Shown piece by piece: positions 28,596-39,196 of a stretch of DNA of 64,000 nucleotides (within the stretch, counting starts at the first letter, position 1; the number at the start of each line of letters is the position of its first letter). The DNA lies in contig NC_009523.1 in NCBI RefSeq assembly GCF_000016665.1, forward strand, positions 4,215,501 through 4,279,500. The letters are read 5' to 3'. This DNA is from Roseiflexus sp. RS-1. Its GTDB lineage: Bacteria > Chloroflexota > Chloroflexia > Chloroflexales > Roseiflexaceae. A program made the position numbers and the translations under genes. The notes under the pieces were generated by a model. That model was given only the letters and a program-made list of their open reading frames with translations. It had not been told where the DNA came from and searched no databases.

Positions 28596-30448
28596 CGCTT
28601 TGGGCGTTCAGGTCATATGGGAGGGCAAATGGACCAGGACACCACCCTGCATGTGTGTAGCATTTGCGGCCGCGAGTTTCGCCCGCGTGACGCGGACACG
28701 GTCATCTGCCCCGATTGCGGCGGCCCGCCCGAAGCCCCTGCCCCCAGCCAGCCGCAAGAAACGGTGTCGAGCAACGGCTCGCAGGGGATGGCGCAGGCAA
28801 ACAGACAGGTGAGCACGTCACCGCAAGAATGGCAGGAGGGTGATGTCATCCTGGATCTGTACGAGGTCAAGGGGGAAGTGGGGCGCGGGGGGGCTGGCAG
28901 CAGTCTACCGTGTCCATCACCGCCAGTGGAACATGGACCTGGCCGTCAAAACGCCGCTGCCTGAAGCGCTGCAAAAGGCTGGCAGCCTGGAGAACTTTCT
29001 CCGCGAGGCGCAAGCCTGGGTGGACCTGGGTCTGCACCCGCACATCGTCACCTGCTACTATGTTCGCCGCGTGGGGGATGTCCCCTGCATGTTCACTGAG
29101 TACATCGAGGGCGGCAGTTTGAAAGACTGGATTGAAGACGGACGGTTGTACGCTGGCGATGAGCGAGAAGCCCTGAAGCGTATTCTGGATGTGGCGATAC
29201 AGTTTGCCTGGGGGCTGGGGCACGTCCATCAGAGAGGATTCGTCCATCAAAATGCCGGGCCAGGCAGCGCCCTGATGACGTCCGACGGTAGGCTCAAACT
29301 GGCTGGCTTTGGACTTTTGGGAGGTAAGGGCTACCCTACCGCCCAGGCCGCGCCGGAGCAGGAACTGGGGCAGGCGGTCAGCCCGCGCACCGACCTGTGG
29401 GGCTGGGGCGTGAGCGTGCTGGAGATGTTCACCGGGGAAGTGCACTGGGGAGCAGGTTCCACTGCCGCAGCCGTGCTGGAGAACTACCTGCACGAAGCGC
29501 CGCCGGAGGGCATCCCGCCCATGCCTGGGGCGCTGGCAGAGTTGTTGCGCCAGTGCTTCCAGAACGACCCCGACCAGCGCCCGGCGAGCATGGACGAGGT
29601 GGCCGAGCGGTTGATGCGCCTTTACGAGCAGGAGACGGGCACGCCCTACCCGCGTCCGAAGCCCCAGGCGCTGGAGTTGCGGGCGGACAGTTTGAACAAC
29701 AAGGCGGTCAGTTTGCTCGACCTGGGGCTGGAAGAGGAAGCGGTGCGCTGCTGGCAGGAGGCGCTGCAGGCCGACCCCGCCCATCTGGAGGCGAATTTCA
29801 ACTACGGGTATTACCGCTGGCAGAGGGCCGAGGTGTTGGGGAGCGAGTTTCTCAAGCAGTTGCAACGGCTGGAAGCCACACACGGCAGCGATCCCGAATA
29901 CTGGCGGCTGCTGGCATGGGTGTATCTGGAGCAGGGGTATGTGGAGGAAGTAGAGGAGATTTTGGAGAAACGTGGGTTGGAGGACGAAGCCCTGCGCCGC
30001 GCCCACCGTGACCCGAACCGCCCGGTGGGGCGGGAGGTGCGCCGATTTGAGGGTCACACCGATAGGGTGACGTCGGTCGCTTTTTCACCCGACGGCCGTT
30101 ATGTTTTATCCGGCAGTGACGATGCCACTGTTCGCTTATGGACTTTGAAAACCGGCAAGCAAAGACGGCGCTTCAAGAGCACCGCCCGGGAAATTTCGGC
30201 TGTGGCTTTTTCACCAACAGGACACTATATTGCCTCAGCAGAGGGAAAAGACAAAACAGTTCGTTTATGGAGAATGTTTCCGGATTACAGCCTGGTTTAT
30301 GTCATTGAAGCCCATCACTGGCTGGTCAGTTCCGTGACTTTTTCACCCGATGGCAATTACTTGCTTTCCGGCGGTGCGGATAACACAGCCAGGTTATGGA
30401 GACTCAAAACCGGTGAGGGCGTCCGCTCGTTTGTTGGGCATAAAGATT

Positions 30449-31574
30449 AGACATCATCAAGATTTAGTGATATACTATTTTTGTACAATCTGAAAATGGA
30501 GAAAAACGATGTGTAAGTATCGATCCATTATCGAAAATCCGGAGAAATTACGCTCTATGACCGGACTGACCGTTGAAGAGTTCCACGCGCTGGTTCCGAT
30601 CTTCCACGCCGCATTTGAAGCGTATATGAAACGTCGCACGATTGATGGCCGCGTCCGATATTGTCGTCGCTACGTCTCGTATGCAAACTCGCCGCTTCCG
30701 ACAACAGAAGATAAATTGCTCTTTATTTTGACCTACTTAAAACAAAACCCAACGCAAGTGATGCACGGACACCTCTTTCAAATGAGCCAATCAAACGTAA
30801 GCAAATGGGTGCATCTTTTGCACGGAGCGCTGAACTATGCGCTTTCACAGCAAAGTCTCCTGCCTGCGCGCACTGCCGACGACCTGGCGAGGCGATTGCA
30901 GGAAGAACCGTCGTGTGAAGAACCGTCGTGTGAAGAACCGTCGTGTGAAGAACCGTCGTGTGAAGAACCGTCGTGTGAAGAACCGTCGTGTGAAGAACCG
31001 TCGTGTGAAGAACCGTCGCATGCGACAAAAGCGCCCCCCTTTTTATCCATGACGGCGTAGAACGTCCCATTCGCCGTCCAAGCGACAAAGTCGACCGGGA
31101 GTTGTATTACAGCGGTAAGAAGAAACGACATACGCTTAAGAACGTTCTCATCATTGATGAGTTTGGCTCTATTCACTTTTTGAGTGACACCTACGAAGGA
31201 AGGGTCCACGATAAATGTATTGCGGATGAAGCGGGATACACCCTTCCAAACGCGAGCATTCTCTATCAAGACGCCGGATTTCAAGGATTTACCCTGCCTG
31301 GCGTCCAGATTATGCAGCCAAAGAAGAAGCCGCGCAATGGAACCCTCACGCCGCAGGAAAAGGAGGAAAACCGGCGTATCTCATCCGTTCGCGTTCGTAT
31401 TGAACATGTTATCGGCGATATCAAGCGGTATCGAATCATTCACGACATTATCCGCTTCAGTTGTTCCGAATTTCGGGATATGGTCATGGAAACATGTTGC
31501 GGGCTGCATAACTTCCGAATTTGGCTGAAACGCAAAAAGCAGTCCAAAAATCAAAACGAATCTTGATGAAGTCT
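30449..31574 (+). mobile_element. IS5-like insertion sequence, copy 1 (1126 bp)
   Basis: The ends are inverted repeats AGAC[A/T]TCATCAAGATT. A 3-bp target duplication ATT flanks it (30446-30448 and 31575-31577). It carries one transposase split over two frames. It is identical to the element at 40369-41494 except for one base (30855 G versus 40775 A), which changes Ser to Asn. The DDE domain with YYSGKKKRHT is of the DDE_Tnp_4 type found in IS5-family groups. Confidence 0.93.
30509..31566 (+). CDS. IS transposase, probable -1 frameshift product (copy 1)
   Basis: The first frame (30509-31060) gives a helix-turn-helix type N-terminal region (SIIENPEKLRSMTGLTVEEF, then HLFQMSQSNVSKWVHLLH) and seven EEPSC pentapeptides plus EEPSH from a 15-bp repeat. 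The catalytic part continues in the -1 frame: LFIHDGVERPI (first Asp), YYSGKKKRHT, DAGFQG (second Asp) and RVRIEHVIGDIK (Glu), ending at 31566. The frames join best at GCGCCCCCCTTTTTA (31031-31045), giving KAPP-LFIHDG. Both copies share the arrangement, which favours programmed slippage over decay. The ribosomal or transcriptional mechanism is not decided. Confidence 0.8.
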
Positions 31575-32131
31575 ATTGGGTCAGTTCCGCGACTTTTTCA
31601 CCCGACGGTCGCTATGTTGCTACCGGCAGTTGGGATGGAACGGTGCGTTTATGGAATACTGCTACCGGATTAGAACTGAAAAAGTTCGACCTGAATACCT
31701 GGCGAGTGTATTCTGTCGCCTTTTCGCCCAATGGTCGTTACATTCTGGTAGGAAGCGATAATCCTTACTATAACGACCCTAAGCCTTTACGCCTGTGGGA
31801 TCTTGAAGACGACCGAAAGATAATTTTCAGAGGACTGCAATTTGGGGTCAACGCGGTAGCATTCTCTCCCGATAGCCGCCATGCCCTTTCTGGTGGGGAG
31901 GATGGAATTCGGATGTGGGAGATTCCCATCGGGAAAGAAATTCGCCACCTGGGAGGGCATTTGCGGCCGGTGAATGCGGTCGCCTTTTCGCCAGACGGAC
32001 GTTATGCCCTGTCAGCCAGTGATGACAAGACCGTGCGGCTGTGGGAGGTGCACTACCCGCCTTTCCATCCCCCAGGACATCCCTATCCTGCGCTGAATCG
32101 AACAGCGCTGTGAACCTATCAGGAGGCTGTT

Positions 32132-35100
32132 ATGACTGTCTCAACTTCCACCCTCTTTTGTATCGTCTGCGGCCGCGAGTTTCGCCCGCGTGACGCGGAC
32201 ACGGTCATCTGTCCCGACTGCGGCGGCCCGCCCGAAGCCCCTGCTCCCAGCCAGCCGCAAGAAACGGTGCTGGCCGACCAACCGCGCGGCACGGTACTGA
32301 TGAGCCAACCCGCTTACCAGCGGATGTGCATCCTCTGTGGCCAGGACTTTACCACCCCCGACCCGCAGGCCGACCGCTGCCCGCAATGCCGCGGCGAAGC
32401 GCCGCAACCCCAACCCGAAATCCGCTCCCGACCCGAAAGCCGCCAATCAACACCCGCCATGCCTGCCCGCCCCCAGGGAACGGTTGCCGTGCCCGAAAGC
32501 AGCCTGTCGCCTGCCCCCTCATCCGCCGATGTGCCGCTGACATGGAACGCGGGCGATGTCATCCTGGACCTGTACGAAGTCAAGGGCGAACTGGGAAAGG
32601 GCGGCATGGGCGTCGTCTATCGTGTCCATCACCGCCAGTGGAACATTGACCTGGCCGTCAAAACGCCGCTGCCTGAAGCGCTGCAAAAGGCTGGCAGCCT
32701 GGAGAACTTTCTCCGCGAGGCGCAAGCCTGGGTGGACCTGGGCCTGCACCCGCACATCGTCACCTGCTACTACGTCCGCCGCCTGGGAGAAATGCCGCGC
32801 GTCTTTGCCGAGTGCATGGAGGGCGGGAGTCTGAAGAACTGGATGGAGGACGGGCGGCTGTATGCTGGCGGCGAACAGGATGCACTGAAGCGCATCCTGG
32901 ACTGTGCCATTCAGTTTGCCTGGGGGCTGGGATACGCCCATGAGAAAGGCCTGGTGCATCAAGACGTCAAGCCAGCCAACGCCTTGATGACGCCCGACGG
33001 GATGCTCAAGGTGACCGACTTTGGGCTGGTGGGGGCGAAAGGGTACACGCCCGCCTACGCTGCGCCGGAGCAGGAACTGGGGCAGGCGGTCAGCCCGCGC
33101 ACCGACCTGTGGGGCTGGGGCGTGAGCGTGCTGGAGATGTTCACGGGAGGGGTACACTGGCAATTCGGTTCCGTTGCGGCGAGTGTGCTGGAGAACTACC
33201 TGCAGGAGGCGCCGCCGGAGGGCATCCCGCCGATGCCTGCGGCGCTGGTGGAGTTGCTGCGCCAGTGCTTCCAGAACGACCCCGACCTGCGCCCGGCGAG
33301 TATGGACGAAGTGGCGGAGCGGCTGGCGCGCCTTTACGAACAGGAGACGGGCGCGCCCTACCCGCGCCAGAAACCCAACGCCCTGGAGTTGCGGGCGGAC
33401 AGTTTGAACAACAAGGCAGTGAGTTTGCTGGACCTGGGGCAGGAAGAGGAAGCGGTACGCTGCTGGCAGGAGGCGCTGCAAGCCGACCCTCTCCATCCCG
33501 GGGCAACATACAACTTGTTCCTAATACAATGGGATCGGGGAGATGTTATTGCTTCGGAGGTTGTTAAACGATTGGAAGAACAACTTAAGTTGTCTTCAAA
33601 TTATTGGCCAGTAGCATATTTGCTAGGACTTGTGTACTTTAAAGTGGGAGATTCTCTTAAGGCAATTGAAACAATTGCAAAGTTGTATCTACCAGAAGTT
33701 CGCGATGAACAACCATTTGCTTGGGTAATTGCTATTGACCGACATGATACAAAGAGCGCGTTAGAAATCTTGTTAGATTTTTCAAAAGATGGGAAATATC
33801 CAGATGTACGACGGACTTTGGAACTGGCTATGCTTAATTTGCCAGATGTACGATCCCTGCGGAATATTAAAGGGCATGCTGAAAAAATAACTTGTGTTTC
33901 TTTTAGTCCCGATGGAAATTTCTTACTTTCGGGTAGCGAAGATAACACCTTGAGATTGTGGGATTGGCTAGGAACTTGTAAACGCATCTTAAAAGGTCAT
34001 ACTGGAGCAATAACATGTGCGGCCTTTAGTCAAGATGGGCGCTATATACTATCAGGAAGTCACGATTGTACAGTGCGATTGTGGGATGTGGCAACAGGAG
34101 AATGCTTACGTGTTTTTAAAGGACATACCGAAAAGGTGACTTCCGTCGCGTTTGATATTGGTAGACAGTATATTGCATCAGGAAGCACTGATCACACTCT
34201 TAAGATATGGGATATTCACGACGGATCTTCCATTCATACAATAGAACACGAAGGGGAGGTATCCTGCGTGGGATTTAGCCCAAATGGTGGATACCTTGTT
34301 TCAGGAATGGACGGTTTGTTAACAAAGTCTCCAATCTTCTTTTGGGACGCGAAAAGTGGCCGCCATTTGTACGCTCTTGAAAGGCATGAGGGGGGAATAA
34401 CTTCTATGGCTTTTACCGCAAGCGGTCATTTCCTTCTTTTGGGCACTAACGTTGGAACGATAGAGTTGTGGGACCTGACAACGAAAAATTGTCAACGTAC
34501 TTTGCAATCGTTTGAGAGCTGGCCTGTGGTTTCTGTGTCAGTGCATCCGAAAGGAGATAGAGCTTTGTCATGTCAAGGCGATTCTATCTACTATTGGAAC
34601 CTCCAAACTGGAGCATGCATTCTAAAAAAAGACTCTGAATGGTTTGTTGCTTCTATTGCAATTAGCCCGGACGGAAGATTCATTCTTCTAGGCTGCCTCA
34701 AATCTATGAAAATGTGGAAATTAGAAGGAATTGGTGATTTTAATCTCGATTTTTTCTTGTCTAAACCACGATTGAGCGAACATGAAACCAATATAGAAAC
34801 AACGTTTACCAACCTAATAAAACATGCAAAGAACATGATGCAGGAAGGTAAATACTCTCGATGCCTAGAGTTGGTACAGCAAGCGCGCTCAATGCCAGGG
34901 TATGAGCGCTCTAACATGGCCTTGGAATTATGGTTCGATTTGCATTCTCATTGCCGTACTATTGGGTTAAAAGCCTACTGGGAAAGCCAAACTCTTATCG
35001 GACACAATTTTTGGGTATGGTCTGTCGCTGCAAGTCCGTGCGGACGCTATATTCTTTCTGCTAGTTTTGATAAAACTATGAGACTTTGGGATGTTAAAAG

Positions 35101-36124
35101 GGGAATTTGCTTGCACACTCTTAATATCCCAGATAAAACTATAAACTCTGTTGCCTTTAGCCCAAGTGGAGAGTATATTGTCTTCGGTGGATACGAAACT
35201 ATGCAAATGTGGGATGTTCGTAAATGGAAGTGCATCCGTGTGTTTCGATATGAGAAGAGAGTAGATGCCGTCGCTTTTAGTCCAGATGGGCGGTATGTTG
35301 TTTCTGGCGGATGGGATGATGCAACTATACGCCTGTGGGAAGTTCAAACTGGAAGGTGTGTGTGTATACTCGAAGGACACGAAGGAGCGATTACGTCTGT
35401 TGCAGTTAGACCAGATGGATACTATATTTTATCGTGCAGTTACGATCACACTGTGCGACTTTGGGATGTATGCAAGGGAGTATGTGTTTATGTAGATGAA
35501 ACGCACATGAAGTCTTTGCCGCACCCTTTGGGTGGAGAAATTGATGTGCCGGTGAATTCCGTTTCTTTCAGTCCAGATGGCAAGCACGCTGTTTCGGCTG
35601 GTACGGATGGTATGATGCGGATATGGAATATTGAGAATGGAAAGACTTTATCTCAATTAAGGTGTAAAGATTCAATAACGTCTGTGGTTTTTCACCCAAA
35701 TGGGCGTTTCATACTCTCGGGTAGTGTTGATGGAACTGTCAGAATATGGGACCTCGAGACAAGCAGATGCGTACATGTATTCTCTGGTCACAGAGACATT
35801 GTGCAATCCGTTGCTTTTAGTCAAGATGGATGCTATGCGGTATCAGGAAGTTGGGATAAAACCGTACGGTTATGGGTATTGGATTGGGATTTGGAATGCC
35901 CCGCCCCCGCCGACTGGGACGAAGGTGCGCGCCCCTACCTGGATATCTTCCTCACCCTGCACACCCCCTACGCTCCCGATGGCCTCAGCCGAGTCGGGAA
36001 GCCGCAGTGGACGGAGGAGGATTTCCAAAAGTTATTGCAGGAACTCGGCTATCGCGGCTACGGCTGGCTGCGTCCGGAAGGCGTGCGCCGCGAACTGGAA
36101 AAGATGGCAAAAGAGAGAAAATAG
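32132..36124 (+). CDS. Zinc-ribbon Ser/Thr kinase with double WD40 propeller (copy 3)
   Basis: A 1330-residue paralogue of the gene at 23484. The first 430 residues are nearly identical to it: two zinc ribbons at the same positions, the glycine loop, HQD and DFG at the same residue numbers. The 20-odd bases before the ATG, including the AGGAGG site, are also identical. At about 33500 homology breaks and GC falls sharply. A different helical segment and fourteen WD repeats follow, arranged as seven, a helical linker with MPGYERS, and seven. At about 35890 the high-GC conserved C-terminal module resumes ([13 protein letters not shown]...[13 protein letters not shown]). It looks like a conserved kinase chassis carrying an exchanged sensor cassette. 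Catalytic residues suggest an active kinase. Confidence 0.92.
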   Translation: MTVSTSTLFCIVCGREFRPRDADTVICPDCGGPPEAPAPSQPQETVLADQPRGTVLMSQPAYQRMCILCGQDFTTPDPQADRCPQCRGEAPQPQPEIRSRPESRQSTPAMPARPQGTVAVPESSLSPAPSSADVPLTWNAGDVILDLYEVKGELGKGGMGVVYRVHHRQWNIDLAVKTPLPEALQKAGSLENFLREAQAWVDLGLHPHIVTCYYVRRLGEMPRVFAECMEGGSLKNWMEDGRLYAGGEQDALKRILDCAIQFAWGLGYAHEKGLVHQDVKPANALMTPDGMLKVTDFGLVGAKGYTPAYAAPEQELGQAVSPRTDLWGWGVSVLEMFTGGVHWQFGSVAASVLENYLQEAPPEGIPPMPAALVELLRQCFQNDPDLRPASMDEVAERLARLYEQETGAPYPRQKPNALELRADSLNNKAVSLLDLGQEEEAVRCWQEALQADPLHPGATYNLFLIQWDRGDVIASEVVKRLEEQLKLSSNYWPVAYLLGLVYFKVGDSLKAIETIAKLYLPEVRDEQPFAWVIAIDRHDTKSALEILLDFSKDGKYPDVRRTLELAMLNLPDVRSLRNIKGHAEKITCVSFSPDGNFLLSGSEDNTLRLWDWLGTCKRILKGHTGAITCAAFSQDGRYILSGSHDCTVRLWDVATGECLRVFKGHTEKVTSVAFDIGRQYIASGSTDHTLKIWDIHDGSSIHTIEHEGEVSCVGFSPNGGYLVSGMDGLLTKSPIFFWDAKSGRHLYALERHEGGITSMAFTASGHFLLLGTNVGTIELWDLTTKNCQRTLQSFESWPVVSVSVHPKGDRALSCQGDSIYYWNLQTGACILKKDSEWFVASIAISPDGRFILLGCLKSMKMWKLEGIGDFNLDFFLSKPRLSEHETNIETTFTNLIKHAKNMMQEGKYSRCLELVQQARSMPGYERSNMALELWFDLHSHCRTIGLKAYWESQTLIGHNFWVWSVAASPCGRYILSASFDKTMRLWDVKRGICLHTLNIPDKTINSVAFSPSGEYIVFGGYETMQMWDVRKWKCIRVFRYEKRVDAVAFSPDGRYVVSGGWDDATIRLWEVQTGRCVCILEGHEGAITSVAVRPDGYYILSCSYDHTVRLWDVCKGVCVYVDETHMKSLPHPLGGEIDVPVNSVSFSPDGKHAVSAGTDGMMRIWNIENGKTLSQLRCKDSITSVVFHPNGRFILSGSVDGTVRIWDLETSRCVHVFSGHRDIVQSVAFSQDGCYAVSGSWDKTVRLWVLDWDLECPAPADWDEGARPYLDIFLTLHTPYAPDGLSRVGKPQWTEEDFQKLLQELGYRGYGWLRPEGVRRELEKMAKERK

Positions 36125-36133
36125 GAGGTCTCT

Positions 36134-36517
36134 ATGGGTCTGGATAACTACGCCGCCCGTCATCCCGAGGGCGGGCTGACCGAAGAGGATAAGCAGGCGT
36201 TTCGTGACGCCGGCATTGACCTGTGCGGTGGCATGCACAGCGACGGTGTGATTTCTTTTCGCGGCAAGTGGTATGACCCGCTGGTCGCGCACGTGACCGG
36301 CGTCAGCCTGTACCAGGAATGGATTCCCCCGGAAACGGTGCGGGAGATGGCCGCCGCGCTCAACCGCTACAGCGCCCGGCGCCTGGCGCGCATCTGGGAC
36401 AAGGTGTGGCCTATGCCCTGGGAGGATTCGCATCACAGCGAACGCGAGGTCGCTGACCTGCAGCGTTTCTTCGCTATCTGCGCTGAGCGCGGGCTGGGGT
36501 TGAAAGGATGGTGGTGA
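36134..36517 (+). CDS. Hypothetical MGLDNYA-type protein
   Basis: A 127-residue soluble protein nine bases after the kinase stop, with a GGAGG site. Visible features are MGLDNYAARHPEGG, LCGGMHSDGVISFRGKWYD, VTGVSLYQEWIPPETVREM and a C-terminal helical part. I believe similar uncharacterised proteins exist in other bacteria but I cannot give a function. It begins with the same MGLD residues as the next gene, though the remainder differs. Confidence 0.75.
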   Translation: MGLDNYAARHPEGGLTEEDKQAFRDAGIDLCGGMHSDGVISFRGKWYDPLVAHVTGVSLYQEWIPPETVREMAAALNRYSARRLARIWDKVWPMPWEDSHHSEREVADLQRFFAICAERGLGLKGWW

Positions 36518-36518
36518 T

Positions 36519-37151
36519 ATGGGACTGGATTACACCTACCGTCTCTTCTTTCCGCGGGAGCGCGTCCCCGAAGCGCTGGAGGGCCTGGCGGCACGGTGCG
36601 CTCCGCCCCCGCGCGGGACGGCGCGCATCTGCCTGCCGCAGGGCATCCGCGAGTTTCCTTTTGAACCGTTCCGTGAGGATGCGCTGCCCAACTGGGATGA
36701 CGAATCCTACAGTTTCGACATCATCCTGCGCCTGGAAGCAGACGAGGCGCTGGAGAAATTCACCCGTATCGCGCCACAACAACTGGAGGCGCAGGGTGGG
36801 GAAACCGCTCTCGGATATGTCTATTTCCGGGTGGACAATCCACCCGATGAGGCAGTCAGTTGCTTCGTCTTCATCGCCGGCGGGAATCGCATGAGTTGGG
36901 CGTTCCTGGATTCGCGCTCGCTGCAAAGCGCCTTCAGCGACCTGCTGGCGGCGCACGGCGGCTTGTGTGGCCTGCTGGATAGGGACGAAGATTGCATTGT
37001 CTTCTGGTGGCGCGGTCAGGCGACCTGGGAAACACTCCACGAAGCCTGGACGCTGGAGGAAATTGACGCCCAAATGCAACAAGCCCTGCACCAGCAAGAA
37101 AAGTCAACCCGATCTGCGCCGCGCCGCCGCTATCGCTGCCGTAAAAAGTGA
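36519..37151 (+). CDS. Hypothetical island protein
   Basis: A 210-residue acidic soluble protein starting one base after the previous stop. It opens MGLDYTYRLFFPRERVPEAL and ends with a basic tail (RRRYRCRKK). No signal peptide, membrane segment or catalytic motif is recognised. Tight packing between the kinase and FHA genes suggests it belongs to the same operon. Confidence 0.75.
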   Translation: MGLDYTYRLFFPRERVPEALEGLAARCAPPPRGTARICLPQGIREFPFEPFREDALPNWDDESYSFDIILRLEADEALEKFTRIAPQQLEAQGGETALGYVYFRVDNPPDEAVSCFVFIAGGNRMSWAFLDSRSLQSAFSDLLAAHGGLCGLLDRDEDCIVFWWRGQATWETLHEAWTLEEIDAQMQQALHQQEKSTRSAPRRRYRCRKK

Positions 37152-37163
37152 ACAGGATGCGAT

Positions 37164-37856
37164 ATGGAGAAACCCCATTTGACCGTAATCAGCGGTCCCC
37201 GACAGGGGATGCAGGTTTCCATGGATGTTTCGCCTTTCACCCTGGGGCGGGGAACAGACAACACGCTTTCTCTGCCCGACCCGACCATTTCCAGCCATCA
37301 TGCCCGTATCGTGGAACACATCGGCCTGTACTGGCTGGAAGATTTGGGCAGCACCAACGGCACATACTTTTTGCCACCACGCGGCGAAGAATTCCGCCTG
37401 GCGAAAGACAAGCCCGTCCTGCTGGTGGAGGGCGCTCGCATCCGCCTGGGTGGTCATACCACGTTGCAGGTAGAAGGGATGGTCGCTTCCCAACAGGATG
37501 CTACCGCCTGGTCGTTGCAACAGTTGCAGGCATTCATCGCTGGCTGTTACGAAGGGTTGACGGCGCTGGAGCCGGCGCAGCGGCAAGTGGTGCTGGATGA
37601 CCTGCACCGCTTTGAAGAGGCTATCCGCCAGACGAATAGCGAAGCCGAACTGGTGCACCTGGTCGCCGAAAAATTGAGCACGCTCAGCAAAACAGTCGTC
37701 GGGAAATATGAGCCAGATGAAAGCGGTTTGCCAGCCCTGCCGCAAGACCTGCCCGAGCCTGATTCACCGTGTCGCGTCCCCAGCCTGCACAACCTGTTTT
37801 TGAGCAACCTGCAGCGCATCCTGCAAGAACTGCCGGGTCAAGAGGAGGAACCGTGA
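37164..37856 (+). CDS. FHA domain protein
   Basis: A 230-residue protein. Residues about 1-105 form an FHA domain with the phosphothreonine-binding signature: FTLGRGTDN, SSHHARI and DLGSTNGTYF. The remaining 125 residues are helical and unrecognised. It would read out phosphorylation by the island kinases. Its stop overlaps the next start by one base. Confidence 0.92.
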   Translation: MEKPHLTVISGPRQGMQVSMDVSPFTLGRGTDNTLSLPDPTISSHHARIVEHIGLYWLEDLGSTNGTYFLPPRGEEFRLAKDKPVLLVEGARIRLGGHTTLQVEGMVASQQDATAWSLQQLQAFIAGCYEGLTALEPAQRQVVLDDLHRFEEAIRQTNSEAELVHLVAEKLSTLSKTVVGKYEPDESGLPALPQDLPEPDSPCRVPSLHNLFLSNLQRILQELPGQEEEP

Positions 37857-39196
37857 TGCAAGCGCTCCTTTCACCTTCCCTGACGGTATATCTCTTCTTT
37901 CTGGAACGCCATCTGACCGACCCGTCGGCTGAGCGCGGGCTGGTCAACGCGCTGCGCCTGACTCTCACGAAAGAATTCGAGGAGGGGCGTTGCTACGAAG
38001 GGCAGATGGGGGAGGACCTCGCGGCGCGGCTGCAGACGCGCCGGGCGCACGATACGCTGGTCATTCGCCTTGACCTGACGTTGAGCGGGGAACATCCCGT
38101 CTCGGACTGGGCACGGCTGTCTCAGGTCTGGGAAGAGACGTTCGCTCGTCAGGACGGGGAGGCAAGCGTGCCATCCCCGTGGGGGGTGACCTTGCTCTAC
38201 CACGCTCTTTTGCCCAGAGGAGTTACACCACAAACATTACCACCCCCGTTGGAATTGTCGTCGAATTGGGCAACTCACCTGGAAGCCACTCCCTACGGCT
38301 GGCTCTTCGTCCTGGGACGCGACAACCAGACCCTCCCGTCTGGCGCAAGCCGCCGTGTGAACCGCTATCTGTTGCTCATCCCTGCCGAACGTGCCGAAAA
38401 AGTTATGCAGGTCTTTCTGGAGCCATTGACACAAGGGCTAGTACGTATCGAACTTTATTACCAGAAAGCCATCTACCACGCGCTGCAACAATCGCTTGCC
38501 GGTCAGGCGCTGGGGTGTGCCACGCTCTCGTTGCGTCAGAGCATGAGCCAGGCCGTCAGCACACCGGATTTCTCCAACCTTTACCACGAGTTTCGCGAAC
38601 TGGAAGAGATTTCCAAACTGCTAATGACCGTCTTGAACCAAAAGGCGCACGCCGAAATGCTGCTGCAGTCGCTGCGCGTCAATCAGCGGAATTTCGAGGA
38701 AGCGCTCAAGGAGATGCAGTTCCATCCGGCGATCTACGAAAGCGAACGTTCCCGCCTGACGCGGCACGCCGAGCAACTGGCAAATGACCTGCACTACACC
38801 GAGACAATGCTGCAAAGCGCCTACGCCTTTCAGGAAATGCAGCGCGGCATTGAAAATAACCGCCTGCAGCGCGCCAGCGTGATGCTGGGCATCGCCGCGG
38901 CTTTGCCGGCTGGCATTACTATCTTCAACAGTTTTCTGGACATCTGGGCGCTGATTCTGGAGGGTAGCGGCTGGTCATTGCCGCCGATTGAGCTGCGTAT
39001 GGGCATTGGGGCGCTAGTGGGCGTCTCCTGGCCGCTGGCGACTTATTGGGCCATTGAGCGGCGGCGGGAGATGGTCCCTGTAGATTTGCCTGGGCGTGCT
39101 GAGTTTCGTCCTGGCGCTGGTCAGCACGTTGTGGGTCAACGGGTGAAAGTGCCTTCTCAGGAGGAAGAACGATGCGTGAAGTCTCTAACTGTTTGA
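37856..39196 (+). CDS. Hypothetical protein with coiled coil and C-terminal two-helix membrane anchor
   Basis: A 446-residue protein. The ATG at 37856 follows an AGGAGGA site and overlaps the FHA stop, so it is preferred to the in-frame start at 37769. The soluble part is about 1-250; a long helical, heptad-rich region spans about 255-340 (MLQSLRVNQRNFEEALKEM and on), and two hydrophobic helices (about 344-370 and 382-400) close it. The coil-then-two-helix plan resembles CorA-type topology, but the CorA GMN motif is absent. It may be a membrane anchor or channel-like effector. No family is assigned. Confidence 0.7.
   Translation: MQALLSPSLTVYLFFLERHLTDPSAERGLVNALRLTLTKEFEEGRCYEGQMGEDLAARLQTRRAHDTLVIRLDLTLSGEHPVSDWARLSQVWEETFARQDGEASVPSPWGVTLLYHALLPRGVTPQTLPPPLELSSNWATHLEATPYGWLFVLGRDNQTLPSGASRRVNRYLLLIPAERAEKVMQVFLEPLTQGLVRIELYYQKAIYHALQQSLAGQALGCATLSLRQSMSQAVSTPDFSNLYHEFRELEEISKLLMTVLNQKAHAEMLLQSLRVNQRNFEEALKEMQFHPAIYESERSRLTRHAEQLANDLHYTETMLQSAYAFQEMQRGIENNRLQRASVMLGIAAALPAGITIFNSFLDIWALILEGSGWSLPPIELRMGIGALVGVSWPLATYWAIERRREMVPVDLPGRAEFRPGAGQHVVGQRVKVPSQEEERCVKSLTV

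Larger units (their letters stand above)
28629..32113 (+). pseudogene. Zinc-ribbon kinase-WD40 (copy 2), frameshifted and IS-interrupted
   Basis: The ancestral gene starts at 28629 after a GGGAGGG site, with the same [20 protein letters not shown] ribbon as its paralogues but no second ribbon. A run of seven G (28887-28893) in the glycine loop shifts the frame: removing one G restores GEVGRGGLAAVYRVHH. The kinase has also lost catalytic residues: HQD/K/N became HQNAGPGSA and DFG became GFG, though AVK remains. Seven WD repeats follow, and the IS at 30449-31574 splits the fourth one. Deleting the IS and one ATT target copy rejoins GHKD with WVSSATFSPDGRY in frame. It ends ALNRTAL, without the conserved C-terminal module of the other copies. 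It was probably a pseudokinase before insertion. Confidence 0.9.

Noticed and set aside
15760-39196. Type VI secretion system
   Set aside because: Clp ATPase, FHA, kinase and phosphatase resemble its regulators, but no sheath, tube, baseplate or membrane-complex genes are present, and the Clp has a ClpP-type loop.
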